The notes beneath the pieces are model-generated. The model worked only from the letters and a program-made list of their open reading frames with translations, searched no databases and was not told the DNA's origin. From Pararhodobacter sp. (lineage in GTDB: Bacteria; Pseudomonadota; Alphaproteobacteria; Rhodobacterales; Rhodobacteraceae): 64,000 nt of DNA. The stretch is from positions 1-64,000 of the forward strand of contig JAFIEK010000017.1 of the NCBI GenBank assembly GCA_020832545.1, written 5' to 3'. How positions within the stretch are numbered: position 1 is the first letter of the stretch; the number at the start of each line of letters is the position of its first letter. Made by a program: the position numbers and the translations under genes. Below, piece by piece: positions 8,440 to 16,273 of the stretch.

Positions 8440-8798
8440 AGACCCTCCCGTTCACTGCGCGCCAGCGCCTCGGCCAGAATACCGCTCCAGGTTTCCGGAT
8501 CATGGCGATCGCGCAGGACGCCGATCAGCGCGTCCTTCAGTTTCTCGCGGCGATGGCGGCCAGTGCCTTGGGCCAGCAACTCGGCCCGCTCGCGGCTCAG
8601 ATGCCGCAGCGCCGTGCGTGCGCGGTGGAACCAGTCAGGGTCGATGGGTTTCTGGTCCCGCTGCCGGGCCAGATCGGCCGTCGCGATCTGCGTGCGGATC
8701 TTGGCGATATCGTCGTCGAGGTCGATCAACCGGCGCTGATCATCAGGCACGCCGGGGCTGATCACAGCCACGGGGGCTGTGTTTTTCAGGTCAGTCAT
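8436..8798 (-). CDS. Hypothetical helical phage protein
   Basis: A 120-residue charged, predicted all-helical protein with no recognised domain. Residues 20-85 are rich in D, R and E with heptad-like spacing (DDDIAKIRTQIATADLARQR), suggesting a coiled coil. It lies between the nuclease and DUF669 genes of the replication operon with a 4-base overlap downstream, so it may be a partner of the nuclease/helicase. Function unknown. Confidence 0.65.
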   Translation of the reverse strand: MTDLKNTAPVAVISPGVPDDQRRLIDLDDDIAKIRTQIATADLARQRDQKPIDPDWFHRARTALRHLSRERAELLAQGTGRHRREKLKDALIGVLRDRHDPETWSGILAEALARSEREGL

Positions 8799-8863
8799 GG
8801 GAGTATCCTCAGATGGGTTTGGGCGCTGCCCCGTCGCTCAGGGGTGCGGAGCAGCACTGTGCA

Positions 8864-9379
8864 TCAGCTCTTTTTGTTCCAAGGTGCGGAGGCCATCTTG
8901 GGCGGGGCGGCAGCAGCCTGCGTTGTGGGCGTTGCCACGGGGGTTGCAGCAGGCTTGGGGGCGTGTACCGGGGCTCCCACTTGTTCGGGCGGCAGATAGG
9001 CAATGGCGTTGCTCTCGCCGTAGCCATTCTTCGGCGGCTTGATCTTCACCTGGATCGTCATCGGGATCAGATGCAACTCCTCGCTGTCGCTGACATGCAT
9101 CCGGCCCGTTGCGTGGCAGATAGCCGACAGCGTGCGCTGCGCGATTTCCACCGTGGTCGGGTTCGGGTTCACCAGGTTCAGCTGATCAAAGATCTTGCGA
9201 CCCTTGTGCTCGCCTTCGAGAATATCGAGCATCAGCCACAGAAACTGGCCCATGCCGTTGCGGGTCACGCGCATCTCGCTCTCGACGATCTGGGCGCGGT
9301 ATTTGCCGGCGGGCAACAGCTCGTAGGCGGTGGTGGGCTCAATGCTGGTGGCGTCAAAGGAGGTGTCAAATCGTGCCAT
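8864..9379 (-). CDS. DUF669 family phage protein
   Basis: A 171-residue protein with the pattern of DUF669: LLPAGKYRAQIVESE near the start, then FLWLMLDILEGEHKGRKIFDQLNL, then a central helical region. These proteins accompany phage recombination and replication ATPases and are thought to bind single-stranded DNA or act as replication accessory factors. The last 40 residues are Pro/Ala/Thr-rich and end basic (WNKKS), unlike the acidic tails of typical SSBs. Its neighbour is a RecA-like ATPase 21 bases upstream, the usual pairing. Confidence 0.8.
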   Translation of the reverse strand: MARFDTSFDATSIEPTTAYELLPAGKYRAQIVESEMRVTRNGMGQFLWLMLDILEGEHKGRKIFDQLNLVNPNPTTVEIAQRTLSAICHATGRMHVSDSEELHLIPMTIQVKIKPPKNGYGESNAIAYLPPEQVGAPVHAPKPAATPVATPTTQAAAAPPKMASAPWNKKS

Positions 9380-9400
9380 GGTCGTGTCCTTTCAGGGCGA

Positions 9401-10147
9401 TCATTCGGATTGGGGCATGGCCGCCATGAACTCTGCCCAGCTGAGGGGCAGCGTGTCCGGCAGGCCGTAACGGTTCTTGGCGAGGAAGGCGGGGCGCTCC
9501 TCGGTGTGCATGACGCGCGCACCGGACCCGAGCGCCCGGGTCACCTTCTTGTTGAAGCCGACATCGGATTTCGCGACGGAAATTTGATAGTTGGCGAAGA
9601 GCACGACGTCCGAATGCTCCTGCAGCAGCGCCGAGGCGCGGGTCTGCAGCTTGATCACATAGCGGTCGTAGGGCTCGTGCTCGGGGCTGTCGAAGCGCTT
9701 GATGTCGGTATGGGCAATCTGGATGACCGCCATACCCTTCTGGTCCCGGAGCGCATTCAGCTTGTCGAGATATTCGCGCCAGACATTCAGCGCCTCGCCA
9801 TAGCCCTTGCCGAAGCCGGGGGTTTCGATGGAGGCCCAGCCGTTGCGCAGGCAGGCCTCGGCCCAGATCAGCGGTTCCAGCCAATCGACGCTGTCGATGA
9901 CCACCGTGCCGAACTCGTGGTCCTCGGTCAGGAGCGCATCAAGGGCCCCGGCCACTTCTGCGTAGCTCGTCGCCAGCGGAAAATGCGGCACCTGGAGTTT
10001 GCCGAGCCCGTCCTCGGTCATGATGAACACCGGCCGGTCGGCATCGGCCGCGAAGGTGGACTTGCCGACCCCTGCCACTCCGTGGATCAGGATGCGCGGC
10101 GGCGTCAGCGCCGAGGTCATGCGCAGGGATGCGAGAGAAATGGCCAT
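9401..10147 (-). CDS. RecA-like phage ATPase (nucleotide-binding protein)
   Basis: A 248-residue P-loop ATPase. Walker A is GVAGVGKST at 23-31 and Walker B is TVVIDSVD with D85. It matches the phage nucleotide-binding (AAA_24, Sak4-like) family: small single-strand annealing or recombination ATPases encoded next to DUF669/SSB genes. The start ATG at 10147 overlaps the previous stop by one base, indicating coupling. Recombination during phage replication is the likely role. Confidence 0.85.
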   Translation of the reverse strand: MAISLASLRMTSALTPPRILIHGVAGVGKSTFAADADRPVFIMTEDGLGKLQVPHFPLATSYAEVAGALDALLTEDHEFGTVVIDSVDWLEPLIWAEACLRNGWASIETPGFGKGYGEALNVWREYLDKLNALRDQKGMAVIQIAHTDIKRFDSPEHEPYDRYVIKLQTRASALLQEHSDVVLFANYQISVAKSDVGFNKKVTRALGSGARVMHTEERPAFLAKNRYGLPDTLPLSWAEFMAAMPQSE

Positions 10148-10632
10148 CAGCGCACCTCCCCGTTCAACACCAGACGGAACTTGGGCTTGCCGGTTCGCAC
10201 CGTACGGGCGGGCTCGAACCCCTTGCGCCAGCTTTCCGGCAGAGCGCCGTACTTGCGCTCGGAGACCGACAGCTTGGTGTCGATGAACTCGGCCGGATCT
10301 TCGCCAGCCGAGGCGATGTTTGCAGCGATCTGGGCGAGCTTGGCCTGGTCCCAGTCGATACGCTTGGGCAGTTCGGCGATGACGGTGACGCCACTATCAT
10401 CGAACCGGATCGTGCCAGTGTCTTTGCCAGCCTCGTGGCGGAACTCACCGGCGCGATCAGCGTATTTCAGGGAGATGGCGCCATCGAGCCAGTCCGAGAT
10501 GGACTTCGCCTGCGTCAGCTGCTCGTCCGCCATGCCTTTCAGCAGGGCGAGTTGGTCGGCGGGCAGCGCCGCGATCTGGCCCACCGGCATGCGGTGGATA
10601 TCGGCGAGGGTGATGTGATTGGAGATCGTCAT
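10147..10632 (-). CDS. Conserved phage protein, unknown
   Basis: A 161-residue protein with no domain I recognise. The N-terminal ~50 residues are helical and acidic; a basic segment (RKGFEPARTVRTGKPKFRL) sits near the C-terminus. It is the gene immediately upstream of the RecA-like ATPase, with touching stop and start codons, and downstream of the excisionase-like gene. That position suggests an accessory recombination factor, but there is no direct evidence. Confidence 0.65.
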   Translation of the reverse strand: MTISNHITLADIHRMPVGQIAALPADQLALLKGMADEQLTQAKSISDWLDGAISLKYADRAGEFRHEAGKDTGTIRFDDSGVTVIAELPKRIDWDQAKLAQIAANIASAGEDPAEFIDTKLSVSERKYGALPESWRKGFEPARTVRTGKPKFRLVLNGEVR

Positions 10633-10643
10633 GTCCTACCCCC

Positions 10644-10853
10644 TCACGCCGACATCGGCCGATGGGGTTCATGATCCGCGCCGCGGATCTGCTCGACCTC
10701 GAAGGCCTCGACATCCTCCAGCCGGTAGATCACCCGGCCGCCGAGCTTGATGAATTTCGGGCCTTCACCCGTCCACCGCCAGCGCTCCAGCGTGCGGTGC
10801 GAAATATTCCAGCGAGCCGCCAGCTCGATCTGGGAAAGGTGCCTGGTCGCCAT
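10644..10853 (-). CDS. Excisionase/AlpA-like helix-turn-helix protein
   Basis: A 69-residue protein with a MerR/AlpA-type HTH: LSQIELAARWNISHRTLERWRWTGEGPKF followed by the beta-wing residues GGRVIYRLEDVEAFE. The start at 10853 is set by an AAGGAGG ribosome site 8 bases upstream; longer readings to 11015 lack one. Proteins of this size act as excisionases or as activators of early operons. It is first in the leftward replication train, just downstream of the terminator that ends the separate cassette, so a promoter for the train must lie in 10854-10970. Confidence 0.82.
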   Translation of the reverse strand: MATRHLSQIELAARWNISHRTLERWRWTGEGPKFIKLGGRVIYRLEDVEAFEVEQIRGADHEPHRPMSA

Positions 10854-10973
10854 GTGAACCTCCTTGGGATTTCTGCGAACACTTGCGGGATCAACATGGC
10901 GGAGGAGGTGGGAGGCACCGTGGAGGCAACCGGGAGGCAAACTGGGAGATCGGAAAGATCTTCGCGCCGAAAT

Positions 10974-11001
10974 CAAAAAAGGCCGCCCCAAAGGACGGCC
11001 T
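10974..11001 (-). terminator. Rho-independent terminator of the three-gene cassette
   Basis: On the minus strand a stem formed by 10980-10988 and 10993-11001 (AGGCCGCCC against GGACGGCCT, one G-T pair, short loop) is followed by a run of six T at 10975-10980. It sits about 90 bases after the stop of the gene ending at 11091 and separates that unit from the replication operon. Confidence 0.75.
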
Positions 11002-11090
11002 CTTTCAACGATCATGCAGGCGCGGCGTCACCTGCAGAAGTGGCTCAGTGCCAGGACCTTCTTGGACGCGTGCTTTCTGTAACGGACAGA

Positions 11091-11642
11091 TTACCCGTCG
11101 ATATCCCAGAGGTAGTTGATGTTCCGGACATAGGTCTCGATCTTTTGCACATCGCCGTCTTGAATAAGGGACTGATGAAAGATGTCGCGCCCGGTCGAAC
11201 GCAAGGAAGGCGTATCGGTCATCTCGCCAAAGGTAATCGACCAGGAATCCTCGTGCTTGGCCGCGACCACATCATTGATGACCCGAGCAACCTCTTCCCG
11301 GTAGGCGCGCTTCTGGTTGTCGCTCAGTCGGGCAGCAGACATCGAGTTGAACACGATGGTCACGGCGCCTTTCCGCTCGCCGATCATGGAAACTGCGTGC
11401 AGAAGGCCAGCCATGAGCAGCGCCTCCACACAGGGAATAATCCGCTCATCGTGGTCTTCGTCCCAGATGATCGCAACGTTCTGGACAGCAGCTTGTTGGC
11501 GCAACTCTCCCGTTTCCGTACGCCAAGACAACGCCTGGACGACGGAATAGTGCGTGCCGCGCCCGATGTGCCCAGTCGGAGCAGGCTCATCGTAGATGCA
11601 GTGAAGGTGAGGAGAATATTTCGGGGTGTCATGCATGGGCAT
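11091..11642 (-). CDS. Unknown protein, third gene of XRE/ImmA-linked cassette
   Basis: A 183-residue protein with no recognised domain. The start ATG 11642 has an AAGGAT ribosome site 7 bases upstream. The same frame stays open to 11834, but that extension is a highly basic, low-quality stretch. Visible features are a Gly/His segment (PTGHIGRGTHYSVVQALSW), an acidic patch (IWDEDHDERIIP) and a hydrophobic helix (VEALLMAGLLHAVSMIG). It lies 192 bases after the second cassette gene and is followed by a terminator. It could be an effector, but no catalytic signature can be named. Confidence 0.6.
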   Translation of the reverse strand: MPMHDTPKYSPHLHCIYDEPAPTGHIGRGTHYSVVQALSWRTETGELRQQAAVQNVAIIWDEDHDERIIPCVEALLMAGLLHAVSMIGERKGAVTIVFNSMSAARLSDNQKRAYREEVARVINDVVAAKHEDSWSITFGEMTDTPSLRSTGRDIFHQSLIQDGDVQKIETYVRNINYLWDIDG

Positions 11643-11834
11643 GATCGTATCCTTTCCATTAGAACTGTTTCTGATGGCTCGCGCCACCGCTCTTCGCAGG
11701 TTCCCCTGCCGCGCTGCAGCCTTCCGGCATTCACGCATGACCCCGGGCTTAGTAGCCCGACCGTCCCGCCAAACATAGAGGCGGCGCATTCTCGTTTCAA
11801 TGGCGCGGTCTGCCGGATTGCGGCGAAACAACAA

Positions 11835-12788
11835 TCAGGGCTCGATCCAGCAATTTCCGTCGTCGAACTTGATGAAGGTCTGCCAATCCTCGCGCCGGCC
11901 GAAGGCTTTCTTGAGCGAGTTCACCTGTCCACCATAGCCTGCCTCTTCCAGCACTGCTGCCACCCGCAGAACCGGTGATCCGGACCAGTAGGCGGCAAAC
12001 AGGAGCTGGAGAAGTAGCCGCTGTTTGTCGCCACCGAAGGTGAGGGTCTCGTCACCATGCCAAACGAGTCCGCAATCTTCCGAATGATCGATCGGGAAAC
12101 GATGCTGGACTTGACCGGGGAACACCCGCGCACCGAGGATCTGCGGCGAGATCGCGAGCTTGGCCGGATCACCCGCAACATCCGCCACATTGATGATGTG
12201 GTTGCGCTTCTGGGCGGTCTCCGGGATGCGCTCACCGGGCGTGGAGGTCAGGATAATGCGGATTTCCTGCGGCGGTTTGCGCCCAATCAGCGCCTCGAGT
12301 TGCGCCCAGAGTCCCGGATCCCCAAGCCGCCGGGCAAACCAGACGGGCACTGGGGCCTTCGCTCCGGCGAGCTTGATGGTTCCCACGTCCCATACGAGAT
12401 CAGAGATCAAGGGCGTCGGGCGTGAAGGCCCGGCACGCTCGAACGCCACCAGCATCTTGGCGAGGGCCAGACCGTAGTCGACCTTGCAAGCCGCGATGTC
12501 CTGATTTTCAACGCTGATCCAGCGGCCCGTGCTGTCGTGATAGCCGTATGATTTCAGCTCGGCCGACCAGGTGGCCTCGAGCGGTTCATCCTCGTAATCG
12601 TCCATCCCGGCAACGACCGGGATACGCCCGCTCGGCACCAGCAGCTTCGCTGCGAACAATGCGTCGGTCGCACCGCGCGAAACCTGATGCAGCGCCGATG
12701 CCTGGAGAGACGTGCTGCGGGCTTCCATGGCCCGCAGCAGGAGGTTGATCGCCCGCTTACTCAAAGACGTCGCCTTCGTCATTGTCAT
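11835..12788 (-). CDS. Unknown protein, second gene of XRE/ImmA-linked cassette
   Basis: A 317-residue soluble protein with no recognised domain. The N-terminus is helical (SLSKRAINLLLRAMEARS). The middle contains beta-rich segments such as APVPVWFARRLGDPGLW and EIRIILTSTPGERIP. The C-terminus (LRVAAVLEEAGYGGQVNSLKKAFGRREDW) looks like a winged-helix or a small DNA-binding domain. The start overlaps the end of the first cassette gene by 32 bases, implying co-translation and probably a complex. An alternative start is ATG 12782. Confidence 0.7.
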   Translation of the reverse strand: MTMTKATSLSKRAINLLLRAMEARSTSLQASALHQVSRGATDALFAAKLLVPSGRIPVVAGMDDYEDEPLEATWSAELKSYGYHDSTGRWISVENQDIAACKVDYGLALAKMLVAFERAGPSRPTPLISDLVWDVGTIKLAGAKAPVPVWFARRLGDPGLWAQLEALIGRKPPQEIRIILTSTPGERIPETAQKRNHIINVADVAGDPAKLAISPQILGARVFPGQVQHRFPIDHSEDCGLVWHGDETLTFGGDKQRLLLQLLFAAYWSGSPVLRVAAVLEEAGYGGQVNSLKKAFGRREDWQTFIKFDDGNCWIEP

Positions 12789-13983
12789 CTTTCAAGATGC
12801 CCCAGAGGCGCAGATACTTCTCGCCGATGAGGCGCTCTTGCGGCGTCATGTCCTTCAGATTGCAGCCATGCGGCATGGTCACGGTCAGGGCCAGCGACTT
12901 GCCACGACCGCCCGAGGGGCCCGGATAGAATTTAATGGTGAAGCGTGCGCGAGTAACCACCCATTCCGGCACGTCACCTGCGTGACCGAACACATGGGCA
13001 CCGCCCCCGATGTCCAGTCCGATACGGTGTTCCGCCATCTGCCAGATCGTCCGGTCGGCGCCCGACATGGATTCAAGCGTGATGCGCTCCTTTACGTCGC
13101 CGAGATCCATCAGACGCAATTCCTTGACGGTCACGCTGGCAATCCCGTCGGCAGGGTCGGTCGGGAAGTCGAAGGGCTTCAGCAACATGCTGAGGTCGTA
13201 TTCGCGCAGCGGCAGCGACTGGTCCTCACCAAGGGTGATCCCGAGCAGATCGCGCGCCATGAACCGGGTCAGATCGATCCGGTCCTCGCGGGTCTTAGCC
13301 ACGACTTCGATAACGCCAGTCGCAGCTTCATAGGTCAGCGAAGCTTCGAAGACAGGTTTCACGATCCGGCGTGACAAGGTGCTGTTGGCATCGAAGCCCA
13401 GCATGTCCTCAGGGCGTCCCTCCCGGTAGACCGCGACCTGAACAAGTTCGCATTCTTCACCGTCGAGAATCACCCGGTGGCGGTCGAAGATGTCGACATG
13501 GACATTGGGCGTCTCAAACCGAGCCCGGATCGCCGCTGTAAACGCCGCGAGCGAGATCGGGTCCTTTTTCACCTCCAGATCGGCGTCGACGCCAAACCCG
13601 CTCCAGGACCGCGTCCTGCGACGCTCGTCGTTGTAGCGCACCTCTTCCGCGAGACGGAAACGATCAGGCTCCTTCAAAAAAACCCACAGCGAGCGATTGT
13701 TGGCCCCCTCCAGCGCGTCGAACACCGCGCGGTTCTGCACGACGTTCTGCAAGGCGTTCTGCCCCGGTTCATCAGCGAGAGCCGCGACACGGCCGGCATC
13801 AAGGACGACGCGCTGCTTTTCATCGTCGGTCATGGCATCCACGGCTTTGATCAGCGGCTCGACCACCTCCGCCTCGGGCTTGGACCAATCGACAGGCGCG
13901 AGCGAGGTGAAACCGCCGGCAGTGAAGTATTCCTGCAAACGGGTGACGGGGGTCTTGCGGAGGAATGCAGCAATGGCGGTCAT
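12757..13983 (-). CDS. Unknown protein, first gene of XRE/ImmA-linked cassette
   Basis: A 408-residue protein of unknown family. The N-terminal ~90 residues are helical (AFLRKTPVTRLQEYF, then MTDDEKQRVVLDAGRVAALAD). The rest is mixed alpha/beta with many acidic residues and a Gly-rich segment (YPGPSGGRGKSLALTV) that is not a P-loop because it lacks the GK[ST] geometry after a strand. It ends in DDNDEGDVFE. It is transcribed from the operator region 13984-14140, opposite the XRE repressor, so it is the gene most directly controlled by that repressor. Confidence 0.72.
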   Translation of the reverse strand: MTAIAAFLRKTPVTRLQEYFTAGGFTSLAPVDWSKPEAEVVEPLIKAVDAMTDDEKQRVVLDAGRVAALADEPGQNALQNVVQNRAVFDALEGANNRSLWVFLKEPDRFRLAEEVRYNDERRRTRSWSGFGVDADLEVKKDPISLAAFTAAIRARFETPNVHVDIFDRHRVILDGEECELVQVAVYREGRPEDMLGFDANSTLSRRIVKPVFEASLTYEAATGVIEVVAKTREDRIDLTRFMARDLLGITLGEDQSLPLREYDLSMLLKPFDFPTDPADGIASVTVKELRLMDLGDVKERITLESMSGADRTIWQMAEHRIGLDIGGGAHVFGHAGDVPEWVVTRARFTIKFYPGPSGGRGKSLALTVTMPHGCNLKDMTPQERLIGEKYLRLWGILKDDNDEGDVFE

Positions 13984-14037
13984 GCGGGGCCCTTTCTTGG
14001 CCGGGAGGAGGGAATCAGCGAAGCGCGATACGCTGTC

Positions 14038-14055
14038 GTTCGATATATACCGAAC
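14038..14055. promoter_or_regulatory. Operator-like palindrome O1
   Basis: GTTCGATATATACCGAAC is an imperfect 18-base palindrome (arms GTTCG/CGAAC, nearly complete symmetry inside). It lies 54 bases upstream of the leftward cassette start at 13983. It shares arms with a second palindrome centred exactly 50 bases away and is probably bound by the divergently encoded XRE protein. Confidence 0.65.
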
Positions 14056-14087
14056 AAATCGCTGTGTCTACTTGCGAAGTACGTTTT

Positions 14088-14105
14088 TGTTCGGCATACC
14101 GAACA
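14088..14105. promoter_or_regulatory. Operator-like palindrome O2
   Basis: TGTTCGGCATACCGAACA is an 18-base palindrome with one mismatched pair. Its arms match those of O1, but the core between GTTCG and CGAAC is two bases shorter. It lies 35 bases upstream of the XRE start and probably mediates autoregulation. Confidence 0.65.
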
Positions 14106-14140
14106 CACGTCCTGAACCCAAGGAAACCTAGGATGAAACG

Positions 14141-14461
14141 ATGACCACGTCCCTCGGCGCGAAGATCAAGCGCCACCGCCAGGAAAAGGGATACTCCCTC
14201 GACAAGCTCGCCGAACTGACTGACTCGAGCAAGAGCTACATCTGGGAGTTGGAAAACCGCGACACACGCAAGCCGTCAGGTGAAAAGCTGACCCGCATCG
14301 CCCAAGCTCTTGAGGTCACAACCGATTACCTGCTCGACGAGAGCGAGGAGCCCAGTGACCAAGTGCTGAAGGAGGCCTTCTTCCGAAAGTTCAGCAAGCT
14401 TGCCCCGGAGGACCAGCAGAAGATCAACCAGATGATCGACATGTGGGGGAAGAAGGATTGA
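14141..14461 (+). CDS. XRE-family transcriptional repressor
   Basis: A 106-residue regulator with a Cro/C1-type HTH at about 5-65 (LGAKIKRHRQEKGYSLDKLAEL, then the recognition helix region SSKSYIWELENRDTRKPSGEKL). A linker and a C-terminal segment (FFRKFSKLAPEDQQKINQMIDMW) could be the dimerisation or protease-recognition part. The next gene is an ImmA/IrrE metalloprotease overlapping its 3' end. In the ICEBs1 pair ImmR/ImmA, such a protease inactivates its partner repressor. Here the likely targets are the two palindromes at 14038-14055 and 14088-14105. Confidence 0.88.
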   Translation: MTTSLGAKIKRHRQEKGYSLDKLAELTDSSKSYIWELENRDTRKPSGEKLTRIAQALEVTTDYLLDESEEPSDQVLKEAFFRKFSKLAPEDQQKINQMIDMWGKKD

Positions 14462-15375
14462 GCCTGCCGACGACGCCGCAGAGCTGGGCTAACCGCCTGA
14501 CGAAGATCCTGTCCTTGCATCAGGCTGCGCACGGGCTGCCCCGTTTCCCCATCGACGTGGCCACGCTGGCGCAGGATTTCTCGCGGCAGGTCTATCCAGA
14601 ATCGCCAATTACCATTGTGAAGGGGCTTCAGCTCTCGAAAGGCGTCGAAGGCATGCTGATGCCGCACCCAAACGGCTCCGGCGAGTGGGGCATCGTCTAT
14701 AACGAAACCATCCGCTCGCCAGGCCGGCGCAACTTCACACTGGCCCATGAGCTGGGCCACTACCTTCTGCACCGCCACGCCCACCCCAGCGGCCTTGAAT
14801 GCACCAACCGCAACATGGCGGACTGGGACGAGCGCCGGAACAAGATCGAAGGAGAAGCCAACACCTTTGCTTCGTACCTGCTGATGCCGCTTGATGACTT
14901 CCGCGCCCAGATCAAGGGCCGGTCCATCGACATCGACGTGATGACCGAACTGGCTGAACGCTACGCCGTGTCCCTGACAGCGGCGATCCTGAAATGGATG
15001 ACCATCACCGAAAAGCGGGCCATGATCGTGGTAGGCAAGGAAGGCTTCATCGACTGGGCATGGTCCAGCGAGCCTTTGCTGAAATCCGGCGTCTTCTACC
15101 GGGCGCGGCAGGTTGTGACCGAATTGCCGCCAGCGTCTCTGGCCGCTCGGGAAGTCGACTGGGATACTGGCCGCCACGGCCACCAGCACCCCGCAGGTGT
15201 CTGGGCCAGCTCCGAGCCGGTGCGCGAAATAACGGTGTTCTCACCCAGCAACGAGATGTCGATTTCGCTGCTGCTCTATCCCGACAGCCCGCCGTCGCGG
15301 TGGGAAATGGCCGAGCTCGAGGAAGAACCGACACTCGACACGTTCGACAAGTTCATGGGCGACGAAGCGCGCTGA
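14443..15375 (+). CDS. ImmA/IrrE-type zinc metalloprotease
   Basis: A protein of about 305-310 residues with the gluzincin motif HELGH at 102-106 (TLAHELGHYLLH) and a downstream helix EGEANTFASYLLMP carrying the third ligand region, as in the ImmA/IrrE family. The C-terminal ~110 residues are an unassigned beta-rich domain. The start is either GTG 14443 or TTG 14458, which overlaps the XRE stop; neither has a clear ribosome site, so coupled re-initiation is likely. Family knowledge suggests it cleaves the XRE repressor on a stress or DNA-damage signal. Confidence 0.85.
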   Translation: MGEEGLSLPTTPQSWANRLTKILSLHQAAHGLPRFPIDVATLAQDFSRQVYPESPITIVKGLQLSKGVEGMLMPHPNGSGEWGIVYNETIRSPGRRNFTLAHELGHYLLHRHAHPSGLECTNRNMADWDERRNKIEGEANTFASYLLMPLDDFRAQIKGRSIDIDVMTELAERYAVSLTAAILKWMTITEKRAMIVVGKEGFIDWAWSSEPLLKSGVFYRARQVVTELPPASLAAREVDWDTGRHGHQHPAGVWASSEPVREITVFSPSNEMSISLLLYPDSPPSRWEMAELEEEPTLDTFDKFMGDEAR

Positions 15376-15540
15376 TTCGCGCCCGGAACAGTCTACGTCA
15401 GCCATGGAGGCGATTGAGCGCGTGCGCAGATTTGCGCAGTGCTACTCATAAGCCGTGAATGTCCACAAGATATTGAAAGACTTGTGTTTTCCGTATTCTG
15501 CGATACTTTTTGACCATCATCCCAATCGCGAAAAGTCGCC

Positions 15541-15789
15541 ATGTCACCCGATCCAGAAAGCCCGACTTCAGGGCCCAATCCCTTATGCCCTGAGCGCATG
15601 TCGGCCGATGCGCGTCTCGCCGAGATTGGGTGCATCCTCGCCGCAGGCTTCATTCGGCTGAACGCCGCGCAGTCCAGCGCTTTTTCTGCCCGAGACGGAA
15701 ACAGTCTCGTGGACTTCTCGCCCCGAAAGAGCGGAGGTCGTCGTACAAAACGCATCCGCATCGGAGGAATTCATGAAGCATCACAATAA
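15541..15789 (+). CDS. Small protein preceding DUF2924 (integration module)
   Basis: An 82-residue protein. The segment MSADARLAEIGCILAAGFIRL and the tail with ARDGNSLVDFSPRKSGG resemble, from memory, the short ORF that regularly precedes DUF2924-recombinase pairs in alphaproteobacterial prophages. Initiation could instead be at the internal ATG 15598. It overlaps the DUF2924 gene by 17 bases, as expected of a co-translated partner. Function unknown. The 165 bases upstream (15376-15540) show no gene and probably hold the promoter. Confidence 0.65.
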   Translation: MSPDPESPTSGPNPLCPERMSADARLAEIGCILAAGFIRLNAAQSSAFSARDGNSLVDFSPRKSGGRRTKRIRIGGIHEASQ

Positions 15790-16273
15790 GATAACCCCTG
15801 CGCAGCCGAGGCATGATCCAAGCCTGGACCAGTCGGTGCTGTCGCGCCTGGTCGCCCTGAAAGCGATGTCGGTCAAGGAGCTGAAAGCCGAATGGGAAAA
15901 GCTTCTCGGCACCTCGGCGCCGAACAACAGCCGCGCATTCCTTGAGCTTCGGATCGCCTATCGCGTCCAGGAATTGGCCTACGGCGACCCCGACCGGGAA
16001 ACGCGCCGCATGCTGGACTTGCTGGCCGACGAGGTCGAAGGCCACGCCCGGCGCAAACATCAGATCGCCGATCCCCGCAATCCCGTCACGGGCACGAAGC
16101 TTTTGCGCGAATGGGATGGCGTCGAGCACACCGTGACCGTGCTGAAAGACGGCTTCGACTGGCGCGGTCGCAAATTCAAATCCCTCTCCGCTGTCGCCCG
16201 CGAAATCAGCGGCACCCGCTGGAACGGGTACCGCTTCTTTGGCCTGCGCGAGCGCAAGTGGGAGGAGGCATGA
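15773..16273 (+). CDS. DUF2924 protein of the recombinase module
   Basis: A 166-residue basic protein with the DUF2924 pattern: LVALKAMSVKELKAEWEKLLG, then NSRAFLELRIAYRVQELAYG, a hinge (RNPVTGTKLLREWDG), then a C-terminal DUF-typical segment (SLSAVAREISGTRWNGYRFFGL) in which a serine recombinase-like resolvase tail seems to bind DNA. DUF2924 genes occur almost obligately directly before serine recombinases in this lineage. It may be a directionality or accessory DNA-binding factor (inference). Its stop overlaps the recombinase start (ATGATG, 16270). Confidence 0.85.
   Translation: MKHHNKITPAQPRHDPSLDQSVLSRLVALKAMSVKELKAEWEKLLGTSAPNNSRAFLELRIAYRVQELAYGDPDRETRRMLDLLADEVEGHARRKHQIADPRNPVTGTKLLREWDGVEHTVTVLKDGFDWRGRKFKSLSAVAREISGTRWNGYRFFGLRERKWEEA

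Noticed and set aside
8813-10618. Long open frame on the plus strand (601 codons)
   Set aside because: It lies antisense to four overlapping replication genes with recognisable domains; it arises from high-GC codon bias.
11643-11834. N-terminal extension of the third cassette gene
   Set aside because: The added 64 residues are extremely basic and low in coding character; the AAGGAT site supports ATG 11642.
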